This document shows, one piece after another, positions 51,235-60,134 of a DNA stretch of 64,000 nt. Position numbers and translations under genes: made by a program. The DNA lies in the NCBI GenBank assembly GCA_944326725.1, contig CALVFA010000029.1, positions 1 to 64,000 on the forward strand. The letters run 5' to 3'. The DNA is from an uncultured Elusimicrobiales bacterium (GTDB lineage Bacteria > Elusimicrobiota > Elusimicrobia > Elusimicrobiales > Elusimicrobiaceae). Numbering within the stretch: the first letter of the stretch is position 1; every line of letters begins with the position of its first letter. The notes under the pieces were generated by a model. It saw only the letters and a program-made list of their open reading frames with translations. It was not told where the DNA came from and made no database searches.

Positions 51235-51774
51235 ATGCTGGTATGGTTTTTATTTGGATTTATGTGTGCGGCGGCTGCTGTGGCGGCGGCGGCTTATTTT
51301 AAATTTGTTTCTTTGCGCAAAGCCGTTTACCGTGCCCAACGCCGGCTGGAAGTATGCCTGCGCAACCGCCGGGAACTCTTGCCTTCTTTGGCCTGGTCTT
51401 CGGCGGCGCTGCCGGAACTGGAGAGAGAATTTTCTTATGCATTAGGAAAAATGAAAGAGAAATGTGCTGAAGCCGACACCATGCAAAAACGCATTGCCTG
51501 TGAAACCGAAGTCAGCCAAAACATTAAAACGATGTTTGGCAAACTGGCAGAGCACGAAGAATTAAAAAAAGACGAATACTTTTTAAAATTACAACGCAAT
51601 GTGTTGGCTGCAGAAAGCAAAATACAACTTTGCAAAAAACGCTATAACAGCGCCGTGCGCGACTTTAATACGCTGGCGGGCGTTTTCCCGCTCAACTGGA
51701 TAGCGCGCACACTGGATTTTGACAAGTATGAATACTTTGATTTTGAGCCCAGTTTAGATAAAATCATACACTAA
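51235..51774 (+). CDS. LemA-like membrane protein (divergent paralogue)
   Basis: One N-terminal membrane helix (about 3-22), then a helical bundle of LemA type: FVSLRKAVYRAQRRLEVCLRNRRELLPSL where canonical LemA has the same F-x-x-L-x(3)-V-x(2)-A pattern, and the ending AVRDFNTLAGVFPLNWIARTLDFDKYEYFDF. The start is the ATG after GGAGGA; the TTG four codons upstream overlaps the SD. It converges on the htpX-lemA operon, so two LemA proteins are encoded within 3.4 kb. 179 residues. Confidence 0.82.
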   Translation: MLVWFLFGFMCAAAAVAAAAYFKFVSLRKAVYRAQRRLEVCLRNRRELLPSLAWSSAALPELEREFSYALGKMKEKCAEADTMQKRIACETEVSQNIKTMFGKLAEHEELKKDEYFLKLQRNVLAAESKIQLCKKRYNSAVRDFNTLAGVFPLNWIARTLDFDKYEYFDFEPSLDKIIH

Positions 51775-51782
51775 AAACCTAA

Positions 51783-51815
51783 AAACTCCCGCCGAAAAAG
51801 CGGGAGTTTTTATTT
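51783..51815 (+). terminator. Terminator of the LemA-like gene
   Basis: Stem AACTCCCGC/GCGGGAGTT (51784-51809 overall), followed by TTTATTTT. Confidence 0.85.
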
Positions 51816-51900
51816 TAAACTGCTTTTAATTTTTACGCTCTTAATCCCAACACCCTGCAGAAAACCTATTATTTTCTCTAAAAACCCCGCTCCTTTTACA

Positions 51901-51936
51901 ATAAAAACCCGCTTACAACAAAGCGGGTTTTTTATT
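51901..51936. terminator. Terminator at the end of the lemA-htpX-htpX operon
   Basis: Stem AAACCCGCTT/AAGCGGGTTT with A and T runs on both sides; it can act on the minus-strand operon and as back-up for the plus-strand gene. Confidence 0.8.
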
Positions 51937-51963
51937 AACTGGGAAAAGCAGCTAAGAAAAACG

Positions 51964-53031
51964 CTAAAAACCACCGTCCATGCGGCGCAAGGCCTCTATA
52001 CGTTCAGACATATCAGGGTGCGTAGAAAAAAAGCCGGACAAATATAAAACCAGGCTGGATTTGCCCCTGGGATTGGCAATGCACATGGCCGCCATGGTGG
52101 GGTGATTATTTAAAACCGACACATAGCTATCTTGTCCTATTTTTTCCAGCGCACTGATTAAAGCCTGCGGCTGGCGGCAGATCAATACCGCTTCCGCATC
52201 TGCATTCAGCTCACAGGAACGCGACAGCGCCAAGCGCATCAAAGGGAGAGCAAACCACCCTATTACCCCGCACAATACCCCCAACACAAACCCCACTATC
52301 ATACTGACAAAACCGCCCTTCTTCGGATTAAAAGACAACAAAAACATAGTTTCCGATAAGAAAGAAAACAGCAAAGCGCTGCTTAAACCGGCCATCATCA
52401 GGCGCACATCGCCGTTGCGCAAATGAGCTACTTCATGGGCCAATACGGCTTCTAATTCAGATTTAGAGAGCTTGTTTAGCAACCCCTGCGTAAGCACTAT
52501 CCCAGCCGTATCGTCAGAAATTCCGACGGAAAACGCATTCAGGCCGCGGTCCGATATTACATACAGCTTGACCGGCTTTATCCCAGCCCCTATGCAAGCC
52601 GTACCCGCCAGGCGGTACAACTCCCGGTGTTGTTCCTCTTGCAAACGCACCGCATGGGAAGCATTAAGCGCCATAGATACAGCCAGCCGCTCCCCCCCTT
52701 TCAGCCACAACACCGCCAACAGTAGTACAAACGCCACAGCACCCAAGGCAAATTGATGGGCCTTTTTCTGCAATGTTTTCGTATCAGGAAACACAAAATG
52801 GATTTCTTGCGCATCCGCATTTGCCACGGAGTCCACCACATATTCCGCCACGGCACCACCGAAACGGGACAAATAACTTTTCTCTCCGTCTATATCCTCA
52901 TACGCATACGTGTGCAGCGCATAAGCGTAAGCCACTATATACACCGCCAGCATAAGCAATACAACAAATGCCGTAAAAAGAAAGAATACTTTGCGCCGGT
53001 TGGAGGCGCGTATATCATGGGCTGTTATCAT
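51964..53031 (-). CDS. HtpX-like M48 membrane metalloprotease, second copy
   Basis: 355 residues. Membrane helices near 18-36 and 95-112 flank a periplasmic loop. Next come the zinc helix VLAHEVAHLRNGD (about residue 198), two more helices (about 215-260), and the third ligand in SRSCELNADAEAV. M48 proteases degrade or trim misfolded membrane proteins. The start overlaps the stop of the first htpX copy by 4 nt. Compared with that copy, the loop after helix 1 is shorter and the N-terminal sequence differs. Confidence 0.88.
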   Translation of the reverse strand: MITAHDIRASNRRKVFFLFTAFVVLLMLAVYIVAYAYALHTYAYEDIDGEKSYLSRFGGAVAEYVVDSVANADAQEIHFVFPDTKTLQKKAHQFALGAVAFVLLLAVLWLKGGERLAVSMALNASHAVRLQEEQHRELYRLAGTACIGAGIKPVKLYVISDRGLNAFSVGISDDTAGIVLTQGLLNKLSKSELEAVLAHEVAHLRNGDVRLMMAGLSSALLFSFLSETMFLLSFNPKKGGFVSMIVGFVLGVLCGVIGWFALPLMRLALSRSCELNADAEAVLICRQPQALISALEKIGQDSYVSVLNNHPTMAAMCIANPRGKSSLVLYLSGFFSTHPDMSERIEALRRMDGGF

Positions 53032-54041
53032 ACCGCTCTGTCCATTTGTATTAAAGCGGCGATACGCTTTTCTATCGGCGGGTGAGTGGCAAACAGGCCG
53101 GAAAGAGAAGCAAACAAACTGTGTTTAGTCAACGGGTTGGCTATGCACATAGCCGCCATGCTGGCATGCTGGTCTAATACTTCCACTTGGGAATCTTCCG
53201 ATATTTTACGCAAAGCCCGGGCCAGCGCCTTAGGGTTGCGCGTCATTAAAGCGGCTGACGCGTCTGCCTGATATTCTCTGGTACGGGAAACCGCCAAACG
53301 AATCAACGGAGCGATTAAAAAGCCGTATATGGCAAAAAATACGCCCAAGGCAAAAAAGAGCAAAGCCCCCTGACCGCTGTTTTTTCTGCTGCTTCGGCTG
53401 CTGGAAATCCCCATGCGAAAGCAGGCTTCCGAAAGAAAAGTAAAAAAGGAAATCCCCGCTACAGTAATAAGCATCAGTCGGATATCGCGGTTTTGAATAT
53501 GGGAAAGCTCATGCGCCACCACTCCCTCCAGCTCCACCCGCTCCAGTTTTGTCACAATGCCTTTGGTCAGCGCTACGGAAGCGTGCTGCGGGTCGCGCCC
53601 GGTGGCAAAAGCATTTAATGAGCTGTCATTAATAATATACACCCGCGGCATGGGAAGACCTGAGGCGATGCAAAGGTTTTCCACCAGCCGGTAAATTTCG
53701 GGTTGGTCCTCGCGGTGTATTTCTATGGCTCCGGCCCCGCGCAGCAGCATATGATCACCGGAAAAATAAGCAATCACTATCCACAGCATAGCCGCCAGCC
53801 ACACCCATGGCAAAACCTCAAGCGCAGTTTGGTTGGCCTGGGTCAAAGTAGTGTTAAAAGAAGGAGCATCTGCGCGCACATACTCTGCGTTCTGTGTATC
53901 ATAACGATAAGAGGCCGAGGAAAAATGATGATACCCCAGCAAGAACACATAGGCCAACAATACAAATGTCAGCGGAAACAACAAAACAAGCAGCCATGTG
54001 CGCCGCTTGTTTTGTGCAATAAAATCGTAGGTGGTAGCCAC
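53028..54041 (-). CDS. HtpX-like M48 membrane metalloprotease, first copy
   Basis: 337 residues with the same layout as its downstream neighbour. Zinc helix VVAHELSHIQNRDIRLM is near residue 173, the third ligand is in SRTREYQADASAALM, and a C-terminal THPPIEKRIAALI ending is typical of HtpX. It starts with GTG; AAGGGG overlapping the lemA stop serves as SD. The lemA-htpX pairing is common; two tandem htpX copies are less so. Confidence 0.9.
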   Translation of the reverse strand: MATTYDFIAQNKRRTWLLVLLFPLTFVLLAYVFLLGYHHFSSASYRYDTQNAEYVRADAPSFNTTLTQANQTALEVLPWVWLAAMLWIVIAYFSGDHMLLRGAGAIEIHREDQPEIYRLVENLCIASGLPMPRVYIINDSSLNAFATGRDPQHASVALTKGIVTKLERVELEGVVAHELSHIQNRDIRLMLITVAGISFFTFLSEACFRMGISSSRSSRKNSGQGALLFFALGVFFAIYGFLIAPLIRLAVSRTREYQADASAALMTRNPKALARALRKISEDSQVEVLDQHASMAAMCIANPLTKHSLFASLSGLFATHPPIEKRIAALIQMDRAV

Positions 54042-54051
54042 TTAAAGCCCC

Positions 54052-54618
54052 TTAAAATTTAACAGCAACGGGTTTTTTGGCGGCAGCAGCTTCTTCTTCG
54101 TCCAGTTCAAAAAATTCTTGTTTTTCAAAGTGGAACCAGCTGGCCACCATATTGCTGGGGAACATTTCGGCCTTGGTGTTATAAGCCAGCACATTGCCGT
54201 TGTAAAAACGCCGCGCCGCCTGCAGTTTGTCTTCCGTATCACGCAGTTCGCGCTGCAGTTCCAAAAAGTTTTGGTTGGCTTTCAACTCCGGATAGCTCTC
54301 ACTCAAAGCAAAAAGGCTTTTCAACGCGCCGGAAAGCATGTTCTCGGATTTGGCCACTTCTTTAATATCGGCATGCGCACCCATAGCCATATTACGCGCT
54401 TGAATGACTTTTTCCAGCGTACCGCTTTCATGTGCGGCATAGCCTTTCACTGTTTCTACCAAATTGGGGATTAAATCGTAGCGGCGTTTCATCTGCACTT
54501 CAATGTCACTCCACGCCTCTTTAACCCGGTTGCGAAGCGTCACAAACCCGTTGTAAGTAACAATAAAATACAACCCTATAACAACCAAAATGATAACAGC
54601 TATGCCAATTCCGCTCAT
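54052..54618 (-). CDS. lemA: LemA family membrane protein
   Basis: 188 residues: one N-terminal helix (3-20), the canonical YNGFVTLRNRVKEAWSDIEVQ and QMKRRYDLIPNLVETVKGYA blocks, and a C-terminal YNTKAEMFPSNMVASWFHFEKQEFFE. LemA proteins have a short outside N-terminus and a helical domain; role unclear, but linked by neighbourhood to HtpX. First in the lemA-htpX-htpX operon. Confidence 0.93.
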   Translation of the reverse strand: MSGIGIAVIILVVIGLYFIVTYNGFVTLRNRVKEAWSDIEVQMKRRYDLIPNLVETVKGYAAHESGTLEKVIQARNMAMGAHADIKEVAKSENMLSGALKSLFALSESYPELKANQNFLELQRELRDTEDKLQAARRFYNGNVLAYNTKAEMFPSNMVASWFHFEKQEFFELDEEEAAAAKKPVAVKF

Positions 54619-54650
54619 TTTTTTCTCCTGTTTATTAATTTACTTCTCTA

Positions 54651-54679
54651 ATTATGATAATTTTAACATATATTTGCAA
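54651..54679 (-). promoter_or_regulatory. Promoter of lemA operon
   Basis: Minus strand: -35 TTGCAA (54679-54674), 17-bp spacer, -10 CATAAT (54656-54651). Confidence 0.5.
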
Positions 54680-54720
54680 CAAGTCTTTTGTACAAAGCTC
54701 AACATATTGTACTAGAGAGT

Positions 54721-56742
54721 TTATTGGTCTTTCTCGTCTTTCTTCTGGTTATGGTACGATAAATATTTAGAGGTTTCAAACAGTCCGCGCGTCATTTTCT
54801 TCATATATTCATAGCGCTGCGGCTCTTCTTGGGCCAAATTGCGGTTGAAATCTTTTTCCGCGTATTTATACAGGCCGTCCTGTCCGTCGGTACCTAAAAT
54901 AGTGTAATAGTATTCCCCCTGCACAAAGCCCATCGGGTGCGGGTTCTGCGCCCAGGAATAAATGAAGGCACCCGGCTCCCGGTTGGGGTTGAGCGCGTCG
55001 CGCCCAATGGTGCGGGTAAAATACGGGCGGCCCAAAATGCCCATAATGGTCGGGATAATATCTACCTGGCTGGCGGTTTCTTCTATCACCTGGGGTTCAT
55101 CCACCACCGGGCCGGCTAAAATAAGCGGCACCTGGTGGTTAATCAGGTTCAGCTCCACATAACCGCGGGGCATGTTTTCAGATTCCGGGGCAGAAAGACC
55201 ATGGTCGCCGAAAATAACAAAGAGCGTATTTTTATAATAGTCCGACTTTTCCGCCATACGGAAGAACTCCGCCAAAAAGTGGTCTGAGAGCTTGAGCGAG
55301 TTAAACTCCGCCACGCTGACAAAGCTGCGCTTTTTGGCTTGGGCTTCCGTCAGGGTGGTATTTGGCACAAAGCCGGCATTGTCATCGGGAATAGTGTAGG
55401 GGCGATGATAGCCTGCCGTCTGGATTACCGCAAAGAAAGGCTTGCCGGTTTCTTTTTGGTCTTTTTCCAAAATACGGTTCGCCTCGCGGAACAGGTCCAA
55501 ATCGGAAATGCCCCACACGTCGTTGCGGCTTTCGTGCTCAAATTTTCCTTCTTCATACATATGCACATCGGTTAAGTTATGCTCAATCACGCCGCGTATA
55601 TTGCCCCAGCTGGAGCTGCCGCCGATGAAATAATACTTCTCATAATCATCTAACGCATTAGTCGGCATATGCTGGTCCACAATCAGCGGATTGCGGGAGC
55701 TGGTTTCCACCGTGGTCACGTCCGGCAAGCCGGTCAGCGTGGCAAACACCGCACGCGCCGTGGCGGAAGTGGGCGTAAAGAAATTGGTAAACAAAATAGA
55801 TTTGTCCGCCAGCTGTTTAATAAACGGGGTCGGGTCCAAATCCGGGTTGGTAAACGAGGTCTTATTCCACGCCAAAGATTCCATAAAAATGACGACTACG
55901 TTGTAATCTTTTGGCGTTTTTGAACCGGCAAACGTGCGCGTAAAATCCAAGGTTTCTTCATTGGGGTTATCCACCTGCAAAAATGCAGACACTTCCGGAT
56001 AATACTTGCGCACCTGGTTTTCATCGTACTCTTTGGTACGGGCGAAGCGGTAGGTATCAAAGAGGTTCAAAGCCGGGTTTAACGTCAGGTTGCAGATAAA
56101 ATTGTTGGTAGAGTGGTAGGCGTTGCTCCAGCGCAGCGGATACTGGCTGATTTGCCCAAACATCAAAGCGCCCGTCAGCAAAAGCCCGGCAAAAAACCAG
56201 CCCAAGTTGCCTTTCCAGCGGTATTTATCATCGCGCCCAAAGGCATAAGTCAACAATTTTTTGGTAAAGAAATAGCCTAGGGTCCCCCACACTAAAAGCC
56301 CCAGCACAATCCAGATAATCGGATAGGTTTCCCACAGCATTTGAGCGGAAATCAGTGCATTTTCTGCATAGCTAAACACAGAGGAATTAATGCGCATGGA
56401 AATATAGGCATAATGTCCAAAATCAGCAAAATACACCGCCATGACCAGCGCTTCAAGCAAAGCACACACCCAGCACATCACTTTTTTAATGCGGGAGGCT
56501 CTATGCCAAAACGCATACACCGTCAAATACAGCCCCAGCGGAATAGCCACCGCCCCCGCCAGGCGCATATCAAACTTAGCCCCGATATAAAAAGTGGTCC
56601 ACAGCTCATGATAATGCTGCGGCGTAAGCGCACCGCGAAACACATATAAGAAAATCACACGCAGCAACCCAAACACCACCCAGTTGCTAAACATAAATAG
56701 GAAATAAGACTGTATCCAACGGGGTACGACCAATTTTTTCAT
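54721..56742 (-). CDS. LTA-synthase-like membrane sulfatase (phosphoglycerol/phosphoethanolamine transferase type)
   Basis: Five N-terminal membrane helices (about 10-190) lead to a periplasmic alkaline-phosphatase/sulfatase domain. VVIFMESLAWNKTSF holds a metal ligand. The catalytic Thr lies in TPTSATARAVFATLTGLPD (about residue 324). Further metal ligands lie in FVIFGDHGLSAP. Enzymes of this family transfer phosphoglycerol or phosphoethanolamine to glycans or lipids; in a two-membrane cell, modification of periplasmic glucan or LPS is plausible. 673 residues. SD GGAGG. No terminator is visible before lemA. Confidence 0.85.
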   Translation of the reverse strand: MKKLVVPRWIQSYFLFMFSNWVVFGLLRVIFLYVFRGALTPQHYHELWTTFYIGAKFDMRLAGAVAIPLGLYLTVYAFWHRASRIKKVMCWVCALLEALVMAVYFADFGHYAYISMRINSSVFSYAENALISAQMLWETYPIIWIVLGLLVWGTLGYFFTKKLLTYAFGRDDKYRWKGNLGWFFAGLLLTGALMFGQISQYPLRWSNAYHSTNNFICNLTLNPALNLFDTYRFARTKEYDENQVRKYYPEVSAFLQVDNPNEETLDFTRTFAGSKTPKDYNVVVIFMESLAWNKTSFTNPDLDPTPFIKQLADKSILFTNFFTPTSATARAVFATLTGLPDVTTVETSSRNPLIVDQHMPTNALDDYEKYYFIGGSSSWGNIRGVIEHNLTDVHMYEEGKFEHESRNDVWGISDLDLFREANRILEKDQKETGKPFFAVIQTAGYHRPYTIPDDNAGFVPNTTLTEAQAKKRSFVSVAEFNSLKLSDHFLAEFFRMAEKSDYYKNTLFVIFGDHGLSAPESENMPRGYVELNLINHQVPLILAGPVVDEPQVIEETASQVDIIPTIMGILGRPYFTRTIGRDALNPNREPGAFIYSWAQNPHPMGFVQGEYYYTILGTDGQDGLYKYAEKDFNRNLAQEEPQRYEYMKKMTRGLFETSKYLSYHNQKKDEKDQ

Positions 56743-57008
56743 ACGGCCTCCAATGTAAGTGCTTAGTTATATTTTATCAAAAAGCTTTTGTACCCGGCTA
56801 GCTAATCGCCCCTGTTGGCTCTTGGCTGCCCGCCCGGGCCCCCAAGCATTCTTCTGCCATGCCACCCGCCACCGAATTTTTACACGAAACCCCGTTCAAG
56901 CTTATCCCACCAGACTCCTGCCCCAAAACCCCATTTTTGTGGCGCTTACACATATATTTGCCAGGCTCGTGTCCGTGCCCGAGCACCCCGATATATCATG
57001 AAACATAT
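56743..57008. other. Intergenic stretch without recognisable gene
   Basis: About 265 bases between the LTA-synthase-like start and the etfA terminator. Beyond an AT-rich patch at 56758-56785 I see no promoter pair, RNA or ORF with an SD. Confidence 0.4.
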
Positions 57009-57052
57009 TAAAAAAAACCCGCGTCCTGGCTAAGCCAAAACGCGGGTATTAC
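57009..57052 (-). terminator. Terminator of the SpoIID-GT4-acd-etf operon
   Basis: Outer stem ACCCGCGT/ACGCGGGT (57017-57024 with 57040-57047) plus inner TGGCT/GCCA, with eight T following on the minus strand. Confidence 0.85.
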
Positions 57053-57065
57053 ACAACAGAGAGCT

Positions 57066-58055
57066 TTATTTTTCCAGCGCTTCCAACATGGCCGGCACCA
57101 CTTCATACAGGTCGCCCTGCACCGCGTAATGCGCCAGCTTCATGATGGGGGCCTGCGGGTCTTTGTTAATAGCAACAATCACGTCCGCGCCCGAGCACCC
57201 CGCCATATGCTGTATTTGGCCCGAAATACCGCAGGCAATATACAGCTTAGGCTTTACGGTGCGCCCGGTAAGGCCGATTTGGCGGCGGTATTCCACCCAG
57301 CCGCTGTCCACCGGTGCGCGTGAGGCAGCCACCGCGCCGCCCAGCCGTTTAGCCAACTTTTCCAGCAGGGCAAAACCTTCGGGCTTACCCAGCCCGCGCC
57401 CGCCGGCTACGATGACCTCCGCTTCAGACAAATCCAATCCTTCGCCCTCGCTTTTGATAAATTTCAAAAATTTAGCCAAAGACGTAAAATCCTGCTCATT
57501 AAACGCAAATTCCACCACCTCGCCGCTTCTGCCCGGCGTGCGTTCGGCTTTGGCATAAGACATCGGCCGCAGGGAGCACATCTCCGGGCGCGTATGGGCG
57601 CAGGTAATGGTAGCCATCAGGTTGCCGCCAAAGGTCGGGCGCGTGGCGTGCAGCTGGCCGTCCTCTTTATTAATAAGCACCTCGGTAGCGTCTGCCGTCA
57701 GGCCGGTACCGGCAAAAATAGCCGTCTTGGCGGAAAGAGAGCGGCCCATATTGGTAGCCGGCAGCAAAAACTTGTTGGGCTTATACTGCTTAATCATACC
57801 CGCCAGGGTTTTGGCATACACGTCGTCTATATAATTTTCCAGCTGCGGGGCGTCGCACACGTACACCACGTCGGCTCCGTGCTCAAACAAATCCGCCGCA
57901 AATTTTTTGACGTCTTTGCCCAAAAGCACCGCGCAGAGTTTCTCCCCCAGCGCGTCCGCCAGGCCGCACCCGGCGTTTAACAATTCATAAGCCGTAGGGC
58001 TTAGCTTGCCCCGCGACACTTCTGCCAAAATCCATACGTTTTTCCAATCTTTCAT
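57066..58055 (-). CDS. etfA: Electron transfer flavoprotein alpha subunit
   Basis: Binds FAD and, with EtfB, carries electrons from acyl-CoA dehydrogenase. The C-terminal FAD signature is clear: GRGLGKPEGFALLEKLA, AASRAPVDSGWVEYRRQIGLTG (abridged to 20: ASRAPVDSGWVEYRRQIG), YIACGISGQIQHMAG and VAINKDPQAPIM. 329 residues. It lies 49 nt after etfB in an acd-etfB-etfA order. Whether this ETF bifurcates electrons cannot be told from sequence by eye. Confidence 0.93.
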   Translation of the reverse strand: MKDWKNVWILAEVSRGKLSPTAYELLNAGCGLADALGEKLCAVLLGKDVKKFAADLFEHGADVVYVCDAPQLENYIDDVYAKTLAGMIKQYKPNKFLLPATNMGRSLSAKTAIFAGTGLTADATEVLINKEDGQLHATRPTFGGNLMATITCAHTRPEMCSLRPMSYAKAERTPGRSGEVVEFAFNEQDFTSLAKFLKFIKSEGEGLDLSEAEVIVAGGRGLGKPEGFALLEKLAKRLGGAVAASRAPVDSGWVEYRRQIGLTGRTVKPKLYIACGISGQIQHMAGCSGADVIVAINKDPQAPIMKLAHYAVQGDLYEVVPAMLEALEK

Positions 58056-58104
58056 AAAATACTCTCTGTTTTAAAATCAACCGCCCGGCACCCGCCGCGC
58101 ACAG

Positions 58105-58902
58105 TTAAATATATTTGTTCTCTTTTAACAATTCCACCAGTTTGGCGGCTTTTTCTTTGCCATTGGCGCCTTCTACTTCTACGGCGTTGCTGTCCCGCTT
58201 GGGGGCAAAAGATTTGACCACGCGGGTGGGGCAATTTTTTACGCCCAGCTTGGTTTTGTCGGCCCCGATGTCGTCGGCGGTCCATTTGACCACTTCGGCG
58301 CGTTTGGCAGCCATGCGGCCTTTTACGCTGCGCACGCGGGGGTTGCTGATTTCCTTGACCACGCTGATCACGCACGGATAAGGCAGCTGCAGCACTTCGG
58401 TGCCGTCCTCGGTCAAGCGCTCTACCGTAATGCTGTTTTCGCCCGCTTCCACCACGCGGCGCACAAAGGCGGCGTTAGGGATGCCCAGCCAGGCGGAAAT
58501 CTGCGGGCCGATGTGCCCGGTGTCGCTGTCGTTGGTTTGCTTGCCGCAGATAATCAAATCCACTTTTTGCCCGGCGTTGATTTTTTCTACCCCTTTAGAC
58601 AGGGCATAGCTGGTGGACCAGGTGTCCGATCCGGCAAAAGCCATATCGCCCAGCTGGTAGACTTTGTCTGCGCCGCGGGCAATACTGTCACGCAATACAT
58701 TTTCCGCCGCAGGGGGCCCCATGGTGATGACCGACACCGTACCGCCTACTTGTTCTTTAAGCGTAACGGCTTCTTCCAGGGCGTATTCGTCAAAAGGGTT
58801 CATCGCGCTTTCGGCGCCGGAGCGGATTAAGCAGCCGGTAGCCGGGTCAATTTTCACATTGTCGGATTTGGGGGTTTGTTTGACGCAAGCCAAAATGTGC
58901 AT
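58105..58902 (-). CDS. etfB: Electron transfer flavoprotein beta subunit
   Basis: Partner of EtfA, holding AMP or a second FAD in bifurcating types. Visible family blocks are CVKQTPKSDNVKID at the N-terminus, ALEEAVTLKE, GKQTNDSDTGHIGPQISAWLG, and the C-terminal VVKEISNPRVRSVKGRMAAK. 265 residues, SD GGAG, 2 nt after the acyl-CoA dehydrogenase stop. Confidence 0.94.
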   Translation of the reverse strand: MHILACVKQTPKSDNVKIDPATGCLIRSGAESAMNPFDEYALEEAVTLKEQVGGTVSVITMGPPAAENVLRDSIARGADKVYQLGDMAFAGSDTWSTSYALSKGVEKINAGQKVDLIICGKQTNDSDTGHIGPQISAWLGIPNAAFVRRVVEAGENSITVERLTEDGTEVLQLPYPCVISVVKEISNPRVRSVKGRMAAKRAEVVKWTADDIGADKTKLGVKNCPTRVVKSFAPKRDSNAVEVEGANGKEKAAKLVELLKENKYI

Positions 58903-58904
58903 AC

Positions 58905-60134
58905 TTATTCTCCTTTGGCGGCGTATTCTTTGATTAAAGCCGCGATGATTTCATTTTTCTGGATATGGACGGTGCCTTCGTAAATCTGGGTAATTTTGGC
59001 ATCGCGCATATATTTCTCCAGCGGGAAATCGCGCATATACGCCACGCCGCCGCACAGGGTGACGCATTCGTCAGCCACTTCCATAGCGGTATTGGCGCAG
59101 AACAATTTGGCCATAGCGCTGTATTTAGTCCAGCGGCCGCCTTTGATTTTTTTCAGCTCATCGTGCACGGTGGTACCGTTTTCCAGCGCGGCTTTGACCG
59201 CGGGCAAAAATTCTTCGTCCATGCGGTGCGTAATGCTGTAGACCAGCGCGCGCCCGGCCTCCGTTTTGGCGGCCAGTTCCGCCACTTTATGCGCCAGCGC
59301 CTGGAAGGTAATAATGGGCTGCCCAAACTGTTTGCGGGTGCGCAAATAAGGTATCGTTTCGTCCAGCGCGCCCTGCGCAATGCCTACCGCCTGCGCCGCC
59401 ACGCCCGGGCGGGAATAGTCCAGCGTTTCCTGCACATACAGCAGGCCGCGGCCTTCGCTTCCCAAGAGGTTTTCTTTAGGGACGCGGACATTTTCAAAAA
59501 TCAGTTCATACGTCGGGTTGGTGCGGATACCCATTTTTTCCTCTTTTTTGCCAAAGGAAAAACCGGGCGTGCCCTTTTCAATCACCAGCAAAGAAATACC
59601 GCGCGCGCCGCGGGCCGGATTGGTATTGACGGCTACGGTGTAAAAGTCGGCCTCTTTGCCGGTGGAAATAAAGTGTTTGGTGCCGTTGACTATGTAATAG
59701 TCGCCGTCTTTTAAAGCGGTGGTTTTCAGCGCGCTGGCGTCAGAGCCGGCTTCCGGCTCGGTCAAGGCAAAGGCCCACAGTTTTTTGCCGCTGGCCAGGT
59801 CATAGCACCAGCGCTCGCGCTGTTCTGCGGTGGCGGCTAAAAACATCGGGATAGCGCCCAAAGCCGTTGTACCCGGCGTCAGCGCCAAGCCCGCACATAC
59901 GCGCGAAAGCTCTTCAAAGGCCATCGCCAGGCAGGTAATCCCCCCACCCAAACCGCCGTATTTTTCCGGCAACCACAGGCCAAACATACCGCTTTTGCGG
60001 AATTCTTCATACATCTCTTTGGAAAATTGTTCCTTGGCGTCCATTTCCGCGCGCAGGGGTTTTAGTTTTTTCTGCGCCAGTTCGCGGGTGGCGTTTAGGG
60101 TTTCCTGCTCCATTTCATTGATAGCGTAATCCAT
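58905..60134 (-). CDS. Acyl-CoA dehydrogenase (butyryl-CoA dehydrogenase-like)
   Basis: An FAD enzyme that oxidises acyl-CoA to enoyl-CoA or, in anaerobes, reduces crotonyl-CoA through ETF. Motifs: WAFALTEPEAGSDASALKT and FISTGKEADFYTV for the flavin site, and the catalytic Glu in KITQIYEGTVHIQKNEI near the C-terminus. 409 residues. It forms a complete acd-etfB-etfA set, but thiolase, crotonase and hydroxybutyryl-CoA dehydrogenase genes are not nearby. The start overlaps the glycosyltransferase stop by one base. Confidence 0.92.
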   Translation of the reverse strand: MDYAINEMEQETLNATRELAQKKLKPLRAEMDAKEQFSKEMYEEFRKSGMFGLWLPEKYGGLGGGITCLAMAFEELSRVCAGLALTPGTTALGAIPMFLAATAEQRERWCYDLASGKKLWAFALTEPEAGSDASALKTTALKDGDYYIVNGTKHFISTGKEADFYTVAVNTNPARGARGISLLVIEKGTPGFSFGKKEEKMGIRTNPTYELIFENVRVPKENLLGSEGRGLLYVQETLDYSRPGVAAQAVGIAQGALDETIPYLRTRKQFGQPIITFQALAHKVAELAAKTEAGRALVYSITHRMDEEFLPAVKAALENGTTVHDELKKIKGGRWTKYSAMAKLFCANTAMEVADECVTLCGGVAYMRDFPLEKYMRDAKITQIYEGTVHIQKNEIIAALIKEYAAKGE

